Source: an uncultured Collinsella sp. (GTDB taxonomy: Bacteria; Actinomycetota; Coriobacteriia; Coriobacteriales; Coriobacteriaceae). Taken from it: a stretch of 39,375 bases of DNA. Positions 7,943 to 16,257 of this stretch are shown here, in pieces. The notes beneath the pieces were generated by a model. That model was not told the origin of the DNA, ran no database searches, and was given only the letters and a program-made list of their open reading frames with translations. The DNA lies in assembly GCA_900549345.1 (NCBI GenBank), contig UROC01000011.1:1-39375 (forward strand), read 5' to 3'. Each line of letters opens with the position of its first letter. Position 1 is the stretch's first letter. A program made the translations under genes and the position numbers.

Positions 7943-8341
7943 ATGAACCTTACAGACCCGATCGCAGATATGCTTACGCGCATCCGTAACGCTAACTCTG
8001 TGAACAAGGCCACGGTCTCCATGCCGAGCAGCAAGAAGCTCGTCGAGATCGCTCGTGTTCTGCACGAGGAGGGCTACATCGAGGGCTACGATGTCGAGGA
8101 CACCGTTCCCCAGAAGACTCTGCACATCACGCTTAAGTATGGTCCCAAGAAGGCTAAGGTCATCAACGGCATCCGCCGCATTTCCAAGCCGGGCCTGCGT
8201 AAGTACACCGGCGTTGCCGACATGCCCCGCGTCCGCGGTGGCCTTGGTACCGCCATTATTTCCACCAGCCATGGCGTTATGACCGACCGCGATGCTCGCA
8301 AGCACAACGTCGGCGGCGAGATCATCGCTTACGTCTGGTAA
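7943..8341 (+). CDS. rpsH: 30S ribosomal protein S8 (uS8)
   Basis: A 132-residue uS8, a primary binder of 16S rRNA and, in E. coli, the translational repressor of the spc operon. It begins MNLTDPIADMLTRIRNAN and ends in GVMTDRDARKHNVGGEIIAYVW, both standard. AAGGAG precedes the ATG. The 119-base gap after rpsN is longer than others in the operon and shows no clear structure. Confidence 0.97.
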   Translation: MNLTDPIADMLTRIRNANSVNKATVSMPSSKKLVEIARVLHEEGYIEGYDVEDTVPQKTLHITLKYGPKKAKVINGIRRISKPGLRKYTGVADMPRVRGGLGTAIISTSHGVMTDRDARKHNVGGEIIAYVW

Positions 8342-8374
8342 TTCGCTCGGTAGGTAGAAGGAAAGGAGATCACC

Positions 8375-8911
8375 GTGTCTCGTATCGGTAATAAGCCTGT
8401 CCAGATTCCCGCCGGAGTCGAAGTGGCAGTCAACGGCAACAACGTTGTCGTCAAGGGCCCCAAGGGCCAGCTCGAGCTCGATGTCTTTGAGAAGCTCGCT
8501 ATCAACATCGAGGACAACGTCCTCACCGTTTCCCGTCCCGACGACGAGCGTGAGACCCGTGCCCGCCACGGCCTCACCCGTGCCCTCATCCACAACATGG
8601 TTGTTGGCGTTTCCGAGGGCTTCGAGAAGAAGCTCGAGCTCGCCGGCGTCGGTTACCGCGTGCAGCAGAAGGGCAAGAACCTCGAGTTCTCCCTGGGCTT
8701 CTCGCACCCCGTGATCGTCGAGGCTCCCGAGGGCATCACCTTCGAGGTTCCCGACAACACCCACGTGAACGTCAAGGGTATCAACAAGCAGCAGGTCGGT
8801 CAGATCGCCGCTGAGATCCGCGGCCATCGTCCTCCCGAGCCTTACAAGGGCAAGGGTATCCACTACGTTGGCGAGCACATCCGCCGCAAGCTGGGTAAGG
8901 CCGCCAAGTAG
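8375..8911 (+). CDS. rplF: 50S ribosomal protein L6 (uL6)
   Basis: A 178-residue uL6, located near the base of the L7/L12 stalk. It starts MSRIGNKPVQIPAGVEV and contains the two repeated L6 domains, ending in PPEPYKGKGIHYVGEHIRRKLGKAAK, which holds the conserved KGKGI(R/H)Y motif. The start codon is GTG at 8375 behind AAAGGAG. Confidence 0.97.
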   Translation: MSRIGNKPVQIPAGVEVAVNGNNVVVKGPKGQLELDVFEKLAINIEDNVLTVSRPDDERETRARHGLTRALIHNMVVGVSEGFEKKLELAGVGYRVQQKGKNLEFSLGFSHPVIVEAPEGITFEVPDNTHVNVKGINKQQVGQIAAEIRGHRPPEPYKGKGIHYVGEHIRRKLGKAAK

Positions 8912-8936
8912 TCGTAACCGACTCACTCGCATAAGA

Positions 8937-8958
8937 CCAGCACCCCGTCAGGTGCTGG
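8937..8958 (+). other. Hairpin between rplF and rplR
   Basis: CCAGCACC (8937-8944) and GGTGCTGG (8951-8958) form a perfect 8-bp stem with a 6-base loop. A T-run (8970-8974) comes 11 bases later, too far for a standard terminator. It may tune expression or protect mRNA inside the operon. Confidence 0.55.
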
Positions 8959-8986
8959 CAAGATCAACCTTTTTAGGAGTTTACGT

Positions 8987-9355
8987 ATGAACAAGCATAA
9001 GGCGAAGCTGGAAGGCCTCAAGCGTCGTCAGCGTCGTGTTCGCGGCAAGGTCTCGGGTACCTCCGAGCGTCCGCGTCTTCGCGTGACCCGTACTAACGCC
9101 AACATCTATGCCCAGATCATCGACGACAGCAAGGGCTCCAGCCTGACGCTCGTCTCTGCCTCGACCCTCGAGGCCGAGTTCAAGGGCACCCACACCTCGA
9201 ACAAGGAGGCTGCGGAGAAGGTCGGTCAGCTCGTTGGCAAGCGCGCCATCGAGGCCGGCATCACCAAGGTCGCCTTCGATCGCGGTGGCCGTATCTACCA
9301 TGGCCGCGTCAAGGCCCTCGCCGACGGTGCTCGTGCCGCCGGTCTCGAGTTCTAG
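8987..9355 (+). CDS. rplR: 50S ribosomal protein L18 (uL18)
   Basis: A 122-residue uL18 that binds 5S rRNA together with L5. The basic N-terminus KRRQRRVRGKVSGTSERPRLRV and the C-terminal AFDRGGRIYHGRVKALADGARAAGLEF are standard. TTAGGAG lies upstream of the ATG. rpsE follows after 14 bases. Confidence 0.97.
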   Translation: MNKHKAKLEGLKRRQRRVRGKVSGTSERPRLRVTRTNANIYAQIIDDSKGSSLTLVSASTLEAEFKGTHTSNKEAAEKVGQLVGKRAIEAGITKVAFDRGGRIYHGRVKALADGARAAGLEF

Positions 9356-9369
9356 GAGGTATGTAGCAC

Positions 9370-9894
9370 ATGGCTCGTAATCAGAAGCAGCAGCGCGAGG
9401 CCTCCGAGTTCGAGGAGCGCGTCGTTTACATCAACCGCGTGTCGAAGACCGTCAAGGGTGGTCGTCGCATGAGCCTCGTCGCTCTCGTCGTCGTTGGCGA
9501 CGGCAAGGGCAACGTCGGCGTTGGCATGGGCAAGTCCGCTGAGGTGCCCCTGGCCATCTCCAAGGCGTCTCTCGATGCCAAGAAGAACATGTTCCACGTG
9601 CCGGTGACCGAGCAGGGCACCATCCCGCACGAGGTTCTCGGCCACTTTGGTGCCGGCCGCATCATCATCAAGCCCGCTGTCGAGGGTACCGGCGTTATCG
9701 CCGGCGGCGCTGTGCGTCCCCTCTTCGAGCTTGCTGGCATCAAGAACGTCCTGTCCAAGTCCCTCGGTACCGACAACGGCCTCAACATCATCAAGGCTGC
9801 CGTCGAGGGCCTCAAGGAGCTCTCCAGCCCTGAGGACGTCGCGGCTCGCCGTGGCCTGACGGTCTCCGAGATGTTCGTCGGTAAGGAGAACTAA
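9370..9894 (+). CDS. rpsE: 30S ribosomal protein S5 (uS5)
   Basis: A 174-residue uS5, involved in decoding accuracy and mRNA unwinding. It has the double-stranded RNA-binding N-terminal domain (EERVVYINRVSKTVKGGRR, VVGDGKGNVGVGMGK) and the C-terminal domain with GTGVIAGGAVRPLFELAGIKNVLSKSLG. GGAGGT stands upstream of the ATG, overlapping the rplR stop region. rpmD starts 2 bases after its stop. Confidence 0.98.
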   Translation: MARNQKQQREASEFEERVVYINRVSKTVKGGRRMSLVALVVVGDGKGNVGVGMGKSAEVPLAISKASLDAKKNMFHVPVTEQGTIPHEVLGHFGAGRIIIKPAVEGTGVIAGGAVRPLFELAGIKNVLSKSLGTDNGLNIIKAAVEGLKELSSPEDVAARRGLTVSEMFVGKEN

Positions 9895-9896
9895 GC

Positions 9897-10079
9897 ATGG
9901 CTGACACCATCAAGATCAAGCAGGTCCGCAGCACCAACGGTTGCAAGCAGGACCAGGTCCGTACTGTCCGTGCCCTCGGTCTCCACAGGATCCGCGAGGT
10001 TCGCGAGATTGCTGACAACGAGTCCGTCCGCGGCATGATCTTCAAGGTCAAGCACCTTGTCGAGATTGTAGAGGAGTAG
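9897..10079 (+). CDS. rpmD: 50S ribosomal protein L30 (uL30)
   Basis: A 60-residue uL30 with the family pattern IKQVRSTNGCKQDQVRTVRALGL and the NESVRGMIFKVKHLVEI end. AAGGAG inside the end of rpsE serves as its ribosome site. rplO begins 3 bases after the stop, so translation is probably coupled. Confidence 0.96.
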   Translation: MADTIKIKQVRSTNGCKQDQVRTVRALGLHRIREVREIADNESVRGMIFKVKHLVEIVEE

Positions 10080-10082
10080 CAA

Positions 10083-10532
10083 ATGCAGCTTCACGATCTT
10101 ACTCCCGCGCCCGGTTCCACTAAGAACCGCAAGCGCGTCGGCCGTGGCAATTCTTCGGGTCACGGCACCACTTCTGGCCGCGGCCAGAAGGGCCAGGGTT
10201 CCCGCTCTGGTGGCACCAAGGGTGCCGGCTTCGAGGGTGGCCAGACTCCGCTGGCTATGCGCCTGCCCAAGCTTCCGGGCTTCCGCAACCCCCGTCGTAT
10301 CGAGTACACCGCTGTTAACGTTGAGCGTCTCGAGCGTAAGTTCGAGGACGGCGCTGTGATCGACGGTGCCGCTCTTAAGGCCGCTCGCATCACCAAGAGC
10401 GAGTTCGAGCCCGTCAAGGTGCTCGGCAATGGTGAGCTCACCAAGAAGTTCACGGTCAAGGTCGACAAGGTCAGCGCTTCTGCGCAGGCCAAGATCGAGG
10501 CCGCTGGCGGAAAGGTCGAGCTGCCGTGCTAA
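10083..10532 (+). CDS. rplO: 50S ribosomal protein L15 (uL15)
   Basis: A 149-residue uL15. The long glycine- and arginine-rich N-terminal extension (KRVGRGNSSGHGTTSGRGQKGQGSR) that reaches into the 23S rRNA is present, as is GGQTPLAMRLPKLPGF. GAGGAG just upstream of the ATG lies in the end of rpmD. Its last 7 bases overlap the start of secY. Confidence 0.98.
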   Translation: MQLHDLTPAPGSTKNRKRVGRGNSSGHGTTSGRGQKGQGSRSGGTKGAGFEGGQTPLAMRLPKLPGFRNPRRIEYTAVNVERLERKFEDGAVIDGAALKAARITKSEFEPVKVLGNGELTKKFTVKVDKVSASAQAKIEAAGGKVELPC

Positions 10533-11812
10533 ATGGTCTTAAGAATGCTTTCCGCATCAAAGAATTGCGCGAAAAGATTCTTTTTACCATAGCTATGCTC
10601 GTCGTGTACCGCATTGGTGCGCACGTTCCTGTGCCCGGCATTCCCTTCCAGGGGATGCTGGGCCTTTTCTCGACCGATAACAATTCGGTCGCCGCAGGTG
10701 CTATGGCCCTCCTGAATCTTTTCTCTGGCGGCGCGTTGAGCTATGTGTCGGTGTTTTCGCTGGGCATCATGCCTTACATCACCAGCTCGATCATCCTCCA
10801 GATGCTCCAGGCCGTCGTGCCTTCCCTGCATGAGCTTGCCCGCGAGGGCGAGGTCGGTCAGACCAAGATTACGCAGTATTCGCGTTACCTCACCCTGGCT
10901 CTGGCAATCCTCAACTCCGTGGGTTACCTCTTCCTCTTTAAGAGCTTCGGCATCAGCTTCAATGGCGCCGGCGCTCCCGAGATCATCTTCGACCTCATGA
11001 TCGTCGGTACGCTCACCGCAGGCGCTATGCTGATCATGTGGATTGGTGAGCTCATCACCCAGCGCGGTATCGGCAATGGCATGTCGCTGATCATCTTTGC
11101 GAACATCATGGCCGGCCTTCCGCAGGCTATCTTCTCCAGCACCGAGGGTAATGCCGGTGGCATCATCACCATGGTGATCATCTGCGCCATCATCCTGCTG
11201 GTTATCCCGCTGATTGTTTTCCTTGAGCGCGGCCAGCGCCGCATCCCGGTCTCCTATGCCAAGCGCGTCGTGGGCCGTCGCATGATGGGTGGCCAGACCA
11301 CCTACCTGCCCATCAAGGTCAACACCGCGGGTGTCGTGCCGATCATCTTTGCCTCGGCGCTGCTGTACTTCCCGGCTCAGATTGCCGTGTTCTTCCCCGG
11401 CATCGGCTGGATTCAGGCAGTTGCCTCTGCGCTTTCGACCGGTTGGCTCAACTGGGTGCTTAACGTTGTCCTCATCGTGTTCTTCGCGTACTTCTACACC
11501 TCTATGGTGTTCAACCCCGATGACACGGCCGACAACCTTAAGAAGCAGGGTGGCTTTATTCCGGGCGTCCGTCCGGGTAGGGCTACCGCGGCCTACATCA
11601 AGAACGCGCTCAACAAGATCACGCTTCCCAGCGCTGTCTTTTTGGCGCTCATCGCCATCGTGCCTTCGATCATCTTCTCCTTCACGGGTAACCATCTGAT
11701 CCAGGCATTTGGCGGCACGTCCATCCTCATCATGGTCGGCGTCGTGCTCGACACGGTCGATAAGCTCGAAGGCCAGATCAAGATGTATGATTACGATGGA
11801 TTCTTTAAATAG
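10526..11812 (+). CDS. secY: Preprotein translocase subunit SecY
   Basis: A 428-residue SecY, the channel of the Sec machinery, with ten hydrophobic segments. Landmarks are VYRIGAHVPVPGIPF after the first helix, GIMPYITSSIILQML, TQRGIGNGMSLIIFANI, and the cytoplasmic loop ending in GGFIPGVRPGRATAAYI. The start is GTG at 10526, 7 bases inside rplO; the nearby ATG at 10533 is out of frame, so GTG is the only sensible start. This overlap suggests coupled translation with rplO. The secreted proteins of the island downstream would use this channel. Confidence 0.97.
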   Translation: MLNGLKNAFRIKELREKILFTIAMLVVYRIGAHVPVPGIPFQGMLGLFSTDNNSVAAGAMALLNLFSGGALSYVSVFSLGIMPYITSSIILQMLQAVVPSLHELAREGEVGQTKITQYSRYLTLALAILNSVGYLFLFKSFGISFNGAGAPEIIFDLMIVGTLTAGAMLIMWIGELITQRGIGNGMSLIIFANIMAGLPQAIFSSTEGNAGGIITMVIICAIILLVIPLIVFLERGQRRIPVSYAKRVVGRRMMGGQTTYLPIKVNTAGVVPIIFASALLYFPAQIAVFFPGIGWIQAVASALSTGWLNWVLNVVLIVFFAYFYTSMVFNPDDTADNLKKQGGFIPGVRPGRATAAYIKNALNKITLPSAVFLALIAIVPSIIFSFTGNHLIQAFGGTSILIMVGVVLDTVDKLEGQIKMYDYDGFFK

Positions 11813-11830
11813 GCTAGAGGAGGATTGCTC

Positions 11831-12457
11831 ATGAACCTCGTATTGCTCGGAGCTCCGGGTGCCGGTAAGGGCACCGTCGCACAGGAGCTCGTCGCCGAGT
11901 TTGGCGTCGCTCACATTTCCACGGGCGACCTGCTGCGTGCTGCCGTCAAGGGTGGCACCGAGCTTGGTATTCAGGCTAAGAAGTACATGGACGCTGGCGA
12001 GCTCGTTCCCGACCAGCTCGTGATCGACCTTGTCAAGGAGCGCCTTGCCGCCGATGACGCCCAGCAGGGCTTCATCCTCGATGGCTTCCCGCGCAACACC
12101 GCCCAGGCTGTGACGCTCGATTCCGAGCTCTCCGCCATGGGTCGCGAGATCGACTGCGCCCTTCTGGTCGACGTGGCCCCCGAGGTCATCATCGATCGTC
12201 TGTCTTCGCGTCGCACCTGCCGCGCCAGCGGTTACACCGGCACCGCTGCCGATGCTACCTGCCCCAAGTGTGCCGGCGAGATGTATCAGCGCGACGACGA
12301 CAAGCCCGAGACCATCAAGAACCGTCTCGACGTCTACGAGAAGTCCACGAGCCCGCTCGTCGACTACTATCGTGGCCAGGGTCTGCTCAAGTCGGTCAAC
12401 GGTGACCAGGCTCGCGAGACCGTGTACGGGGATGTCAAAGAGGCTCTCGGTCTATGA
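11831..12457 (+). CDS. adk: Adenylate kinase
   Basis: A 208-residue adenylate kinase (AMP + ATP to 2 ADP) of the long form with a LID domain. The P-loop is GAPGAGKGT at residues 7-15, and FILDGFPRNTAQA and the C-terminal arginine motif KNRLDVYEKSTSPLVDYY are present. ATG 11831 is preferred to a TTG at 11825 because GAGGAGGA lies just upstream at normal spacing. The LID has CRAS and CPKC: the second cysteine of the usual four-cysteine zinc site is replaced by serine and the loop is shortened. The stop overlaps the map start by 4 bases. Confidence 0.96.
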   Translation: MNLVLLGAPGAGKGTVAQELVAEFGVAHISTGDLLRAAVKGGTELGIQAKKYMDAGELVPDQLVIDLVKERLAADDAQQGFILDGFPRNTAQAVTLDSELSAMGREIDCALLVDVAPEVIIDRLSSRRTCRASGYTGTAADATCPKCAGEMYQRDDDKPETIKNRLDVYEKSTSPLVDYYRGQGLLKSVNGDQARETVYGDVKEALGL

Positions 12458-13242
12458 TCAAGATTAAGTCTGCAACGCAAATCGAGCAGATGAAGAAGGC
12501 AGGAGCGCTATCTAAGATGGCGCTCCGCCACGTTGGAGCCATGGTGCGCCCCGGCGTTTCGACCTTTGAGCTCGATCAGCTCGCGGAGCAGATTATCCGC
12601 ATGCATGGCGGCACCCCGGCCTTTAAGGGTTACGGCGGGTTCCCGGGAACCATTTGCGCATCGATCAACGATGCCGTGGTCCACGGTATTCCCAACCCCG
12701 ACATGATCCTGCGCGATGGCGATATCATTTCCATCGATACGGGAGCCGTTGTCGACGGTTGGGTCGGCGATAACGCTTGGACGTTTTTCGTTGGCACCCC
12801 AACGCCCGAGGCCAAGGCCCTGTGCGAGGTTACGCGCGATTGCCTTAAGGCTGCCATCGAGCAGGCTGTCCCCGGTAACCATATCGGGGATGTTGGTTAT
12901 GCCGTTCAGTCTCTCGCCGAGTCTCACGGTTACGGCGTTCTTCGTGACTATGTTGGCCATGGCATTGGCCGCGTGATGCACGAGGACCCCAACGTTCCTA
13001 ACTATGGAAAGAAGGGGAGGGGCGTTCGCCTCCAGGCCGGCATGGTCATTGCCATCGAGCCGATGGTTACGATGGGTTCCAACCATGTGAGCACGGGCTC
13101 CGACGGTTGGATTGTTACGACCAACGACCACCTGCCCGCCGCGCACTACGAGAACACCGTCGCCATTACCAATGACGGTCCGGTGATTCTCACCACGGAT
13201 GCCCAAGGTGCTTGGTGTTCGCTCCAAGGCGGAGAAATGTAA
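12454..13242 (+). CDS. map: Methionine aminopeptidase type I
   Basis: A 262-residue enzyme that removes the initiator methionine. The substrate histidine is in AVVHGIPN and the five metal ligands are all visible: two aspartates in SIDTGAVVDGWVGDNAW, the histidine in VGHGIGRVMHE, and glutamates in IAIEPMV and HYENTVAIT. The ATG overlaps the adk stop (ATGA), showing translational coupling. infA follows after a 104-base gap with its own promoter. Confidence 0.97.
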   Translation: MIKIKSATQIEQMKKAGALSKMALRHVGAMVRPGVSTFELDQLAEQIIRMHGGTPAFKGYGGFPGTICASINDAVVHGIPNPDMILRDGDIISIDTGAVVDGWVGDNAWTFFVGTPTPEAKALCEVTRDCLKAAIEQAVPGNHIGDVGYAVQSLAESHGYGVLRDYVGHGIGRVMHEDPNVPNYGKKGRGVRLQAGMVIAIEPMVTMGSNHVSTGSDGWIVTTNDHLPAAHYENTVAITNDGPVILTTDAQGAWCSLQGGEM

Positions 13243-13278
13243 CAAGTTCCACTTAGTTGTGGAGCCATTACGAAGTTA

Positions 13279-13307
13279 TTACGATGCGTGCATACGTGTT
13301 GTAAAAT
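13279..13307 (+). promoter_or_regulatory. Candidate infA promoter
   Basis: TTACGA (13279-13284) and TAAAAT (13302-13307) are separated by exactly 17 bases and sit 40 bases before the infA start. This gives infA-rpmJ-rpsM-rpsK-rpsD-rpoA-rplQ a promoter separate from the rplE-map block. Confidence 0.6.
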
Positions 13308-13346
13308 ACTCAATCGCTGTCGTTTTCTAGAGAAAGATGATTGCTT

Positions 13347-13565
13347 GTGAAGAAGGAAGACGCAATTGAGCTCGAGGGTACGGTAAAGGAACCGCTGCCC
13401 AACGCCATGTTTAAGGTCGAGCTCGAGAACGGTCATTCGGTTCTATGCAACATTTCTGGCAAGATCCGAATGAATTACATCCGTATTCTCCCCGGTGACA
13501 GGGTTGTCGTGGAGCTTTCCCCGTACGACCTGACCCGCGGCCGCATCACCTATCGCTACAAATAG
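13347..13565 (+). CDS. infA: Translation initiation factor IF-1
   Basis: A 72-residue OB-fold protein that blocks the ribosomal A site during initiation. It reads KKEDAIELEGTVKEPLPNAM and ends DLTRGRITYRYK, as in nearly all bacterial IF-1 proteins. I start it at GTG 13347, which gives the universal 72-residue length; an in-frame TTG at 13341 would add two residues. The ribosome site (GAGAAAGA) is weak. Confidence 0.96.
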   Translation: MKKEDAIELEGTVKEPLPNAMFKVELENGHSVLCNISGKIRMNYIRILPGDRVVVELSPYDLTRGRITYRYK

Positions 13566-13715
13566 CGGCACGCATACACGCACTCCATTTCCGACTGCAG
13601 GCTTAGCTCAACCTACGGTCGGATTGTGTGTGAAGACCAGCCATAGTTTTAAACGCCTGCGGCTGGGCGAGTAGATAGTAGGGAAGTAGTTTGAGCGCTA
13701 CCGAAAGGAAGAACG
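13566..13715 (+). other. Structured gap between infA and rpmJ
   Basis: 150 bases without a gene. CCAGCC (13637-13642) can pair with GGCTGG at about 13661-13666, and CCGAC near 13590 with GTCGG near 13618. AAAGGA precedes the rpmJ ATG. It may be a ribosomal leader, but no known class is recognised. Confidence 0.35.
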
Positions 13716-13829
13716 ATGAAGGTACGTCCTTCGGTCAAGAAGATGTGCGATAAGTGCAAAATCATTAGGCGCCATGGCAAGGTCCTCGTCATTTGCGAGA
13801 ACCCCCGTCATAAGCAGCGTCAGGGTTAA
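13716..13829 (+). CDS. rpmJ: 50S ribosomal protein L36 (bL36)
   Basis: A 37-residue protein beginning MKVRPSVKKMCDKCKIIRRH and ending ENPRHKQRQG. The zinc ligands C-x2-C, C and H of the standard form are present (CDKC, C in VICEN, H in RHKQ). GAAAGGAAG stands upstream of the ATG. Its size and place between infA and rpsM are standard. Confidence 0.97.
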   Translation: MKVRPSVKKMCDKCKIIRRHGKVLVICENPRHKQRQG

Positions 13830-13843
13830 GAGAGGAGACTACG

Positions 13844-14218
13844 TTGGCCCGTATTAATGGTGTCGACCTCCCGCGTGAGAAGCGCGTTGAGATCGGTCTG
13901 ACCTACATTTACGGCATCGGCCGCACCACTGCGACGAAGATCTGCGTCGAGTGCAACGTTAACGTGGATACGCGCGTTAAGGACCTCACCGAGGATGAGG
14001 TTAACGCCATCCGCGATTATATCGATAAGAACCAGATCATGGTTGAGGGCGACCTCCGCCGTGAGCGCAACCAGAACGTCAAGCGCCTTATGGACATCGG
14101 CTGCAACCGCGGCCTTCGTCACCGCAAGGGCCTCCCGGTCCGCGGCCAGCGCACCCACACTAACGCTCGTACCCGCAAGGGCCCGAAGCGTCAGATCGGT
14201 GCTAAGAAGAAGAAATAA
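13844..14218 (+). CDS. rpsM: 30S ribosomal protein S13 (uS13)
   Basis: A 124-residue uS13 at the head of the small subunit, touching the P-site tRNA. It contains GVDLPREKRVEIGLTYIYGIGRTTA, the helix-two-turn-helix block, and the C-terminal HRKGLPVRGQRTHTNARTRKGP. The start is TTG at 13844, with AGAGGAG 7 bases upstream. It lies 14 bases after rpmJ. Confidence 0.97.
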   Translation: MARINGVDLPREKRVEIGLTYIYGIGRTTATKICVECNVNVDTRVKDLTEDEVNAIRDYIDKNQIMVEGDLRRERNQNVKRLMDIGCNRGLRHRKGLPVRGQRTHTNARTRKGPKRQIGAKKKK

Positions 14219-14232
14219 GGAGCGCTAGATAG

Positions 14233-14637
14233 ATGGCTACTGCTAAGAAGAACGTTCGCGCTGCCCGTCTGAAGCGCGCGGACCGTAAGAACATTTCCGT
14301 GGGCCAGGCTCACATTCGTTCTACGTTTAACAACACGATCGTTTCGATCACCGATCCCCAGGGCAACGTCATTTCCTGGAAGTCGGCTGGCCAGGTGGGC
14401 TTCAAGGGCTCCCGTAAGTCCACGCCGTTCGCTGCCCAGATGGCTGCCGAGGCTGCTGCCAAGCAGGCCATGGAGCACGGTATGAAGAAGGTTTCCGTCT
14501 TCGTCAAGGGCCCCGGCTCCGGTCGTGAGACCGCCATCCGCTCCCTCCAGGCTGCTGGCCTCGAGGTCTCGAGCATCCAGGACAAGACCCCCATCCCGCA
14601 CAACGGCTGCCGCCCCAAGAAGCGTCGCCGCGTGTAA
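14233..14637 (+). CDS. rpsK: 30S ribosomal protein S11 (uS11)
   Basis: A 134-residue uS11 of the platform. Standard blocks: GQAHIRSTFNNTIVSITDPQG, RKSTPFAAQMAAEAAAKQA, VKGPGSGRETAIRSLQAAGLEV and the end PHNGCRPKKRRRV. AAGGAG lies upstream of the ATG, overlapping the rpsM stop. Confidence 0.98.
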   Translation: MATAKKNVRAARLKRADRKNISVGQAHIRSTFNNTIVSITDPQGNVISWKSAGQVGFKGSRKSTPFAAQMAAEAAAKQAMEHGMKKVSVFVKGPGSGRETAIRSLQAAGLEVSSIQDKTPIPHNGCRPKKRRRV

Positions 14638-14656
14638 CTGAAAGGATCGTATCAAT

Positions 14657-15253
14657 ATGGCAATCGACAGGACTCCTGTTCTTAAGCGCTGCCGTCAGCT
14701 CGGGATCGATCCCGCTGAGCTCGGTTACAGCAGCAAGAAGGAATCTATCCGTCAGCCCAAGCGCCGTCGCAAGGAATCTGAGTACGGCATGCAGCTGCGC
14801 GAGAAGCAGAAGGTCAAGTTTATCTATGGCGTTCTGGAGAAGCAGTTCCACGGCTACTTCAACAAGGCCCGCAAGATGAACGGCGTCACCGGTGAGAACC
14901 TCATGATCATCCTTGAGTCTCGCCTCGACAACGTTGTCTTCCGTCTTGGCTTCGCCCGTACCCGCAAAGAGGCTCGTCAGTCCGTCCGTCACGGTCACTT
15001 CACCGTGAACGGCAAGCGCGTGGACATCCCGTCCTACCGCGTCAAGGCCGGCGACGTCGTCGCTGTCGGCGAGAAGTTCCGTGACCTCCTCCCCATCAAG
15101 GAGGCCCTGATTTCCTCCGAGCGCTTTGAGGTCCCTGGCTGGCTCGAGGTCGATATCGAGAAGCTGTCTGGTAACGTGCTCGCTCTGCCGACGCGTGAGC
15201 AGATCAGCGGTGATATCAACGAGCAGCTCATCGTCGAGCTCTACTCTAAGTAG
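14657..15253 (+). CDS. rpsD: 30S ribosomal protein S4 (uS4)
   Basis: A 198-residue uS4, an assembly initiator of the 30S subunit. The S4 RNA-binding domain reads RLDNVVFRLGFARTRKEARQSVRHGHFTVNGKRVDIPSYRVK. The N-terminal zinc cysteines found in some bacteria are absent (a single C in LKRCRQLG), so this is the zinc-free form. AAAGGA lies upstream of the ATG. Confidence 0.97.
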   Translation: MAIDRTPVLKRCRQLGIDPAELGYSSKKESIRQPKRRRKESEYGMQLREKQKVKFIYGVLEKQFHGYFNKARKMNGVTGENLMIILESRLDNVVFRLGFARTRKEARQSVRHGHFTVNGKRVDIPSYRVKAGDVVAVGEKFRDLLPIKEALISSERFEVPGWLEVDIEKLSGNVLALPTREQISGDINEQLIVELYSK

Positions 15254-15285
15254 TCCATCCGGGCTGCTGAGGCTGGAGGTAATAC

Positions 15286-16227
15286 ATGTCAGAATTCATT
15301 AGGCCTCAGGTTCAGGTCGAAGAGATCAACGAGACGTCTGCTCGTGTCTCCGTCGAGCCGCTCGAGCGTGGCTACGGCGATACGCTGGGTAACTCCCTTC
15401 GCCGCGTACTTCTGTCCTCGCTCGAGGGTGCCGCCGTCGAGGCTATTCAGATCGATGGTGCACAGCACGAGTTCATGACCATCCCTAACATGGTCGAGGA
15501 TGTCACCGACATCGTCCTGAATGTCAAGGGTCTTGTCTTCAGGGCTCTCGGCACGACCGACGAGGCGACCGCCACCATTTCTGTTGACGGCCCCTGCGAG
15601 GTCACCGGTGCGGACTTCTTTATTCCGTCCGAGTTTGAGCTGGTCAACCCCGAGCAGCACATCGCTACGCTTACCGAGGGTGGCCATCTCACCATGAGCA
15701 TGCGCATCGGCTATGGCCGCGGCTATGTCTCTGGCGAGGCTAACAAGCGCGACAACGATCCCATCGGTGTGATCCACGTCGACTCGCTGTACTCGCCGGT
15801 GTCCCGTTGCGCCAAGCTCGTTGAGGCTTGCCGTGTCGGTCAGCACACCGACTACGACCGCCTTGTCCTCGAGATCGAGACCAACGGCTCCATCGCTCCG
15901 CGCGACGCCGTGGTCCAGGCTGCCAATATCATCAACCAGCATATGGCTGCCTTTATGAACCTTGCCGAGACCCCCGAGGTCGAGGAGGAGGCTTCGATCT
16001 TCGCTCCCGAGGTCACCAACGACAACGCCGAGCTGGACAAGCAGATCGAGGATCTGGACCTTTCCGTCCGTTCCTACAACTGCCTTAAGCGCGCCAGCAT
16101 TCACTCGGTCCGTCAACTCGTTGAGTTCTCGGAGAACGATCTGCTCAACATCCGTAACTTCGGTGTTAAGTCGATCGAGGAAGTGAAGGACAAGCTTGAG
16201 TCCATGGGCCTGAGCCTGAAGGCTTAA
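15286..16227 (+). CDS. rpoA: RNA polymerase alpha subunit
   Basis: A 313-residue alpha subunit. The N-terminal dimerization domain has EPLERGYGDTLGNSLRRVLLSSLEGAA; a linker rich in acidic residues follows near 230-245; the C-terminal domain with SVRSYNCLKRASIHSVRQLVEFSENDLLNIRNFGVKSIEEVKDKL binds UP elements and activators. GGAGG precedes the ATG. It follows rpsD and precedes rplQ, the usual alpha-operon order. Confidence 0.98.
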   Translation: MSEFIRPQVQVEEINETSARVSVEPLERGYGDTLGNSLRRVLLSSLEGAAVEAIQIDGAQHEFMTIPNMVEDVTDIVLNVKGLVFRALGTTDEATATISVDGPCEVTGADFFIPSEFELVNPEQHIATLTEGGHLTMSMRIGYGRGYVSGEANKRDNDPIGVIHVDSLYSPVSRCAKLVEACRVGQHTDYDRLVLEIETNGSIAPRDAVVQAANIINQHMAAFMNLAETPEVEEEASIFAPEVTNDNAELDKQIEDLDLSVRSYNCLKRASIHSVRQLVEFSENDLLNIRNFGVKSIEEVKDKLESMGLSLKA

Positions 16228-16257
16228 TGCTTCGCATATTTGAGGAGAAACTAGACC

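Noticed and set aside
10529..11914. A 461-codon open frame antisense to secY, and a 488-codon one antisense to rpoA-rplQ (15289-16755)
   Set aside because: Both mirror highly conserved genes, have charged low-information sequence and no ribosome site of note.
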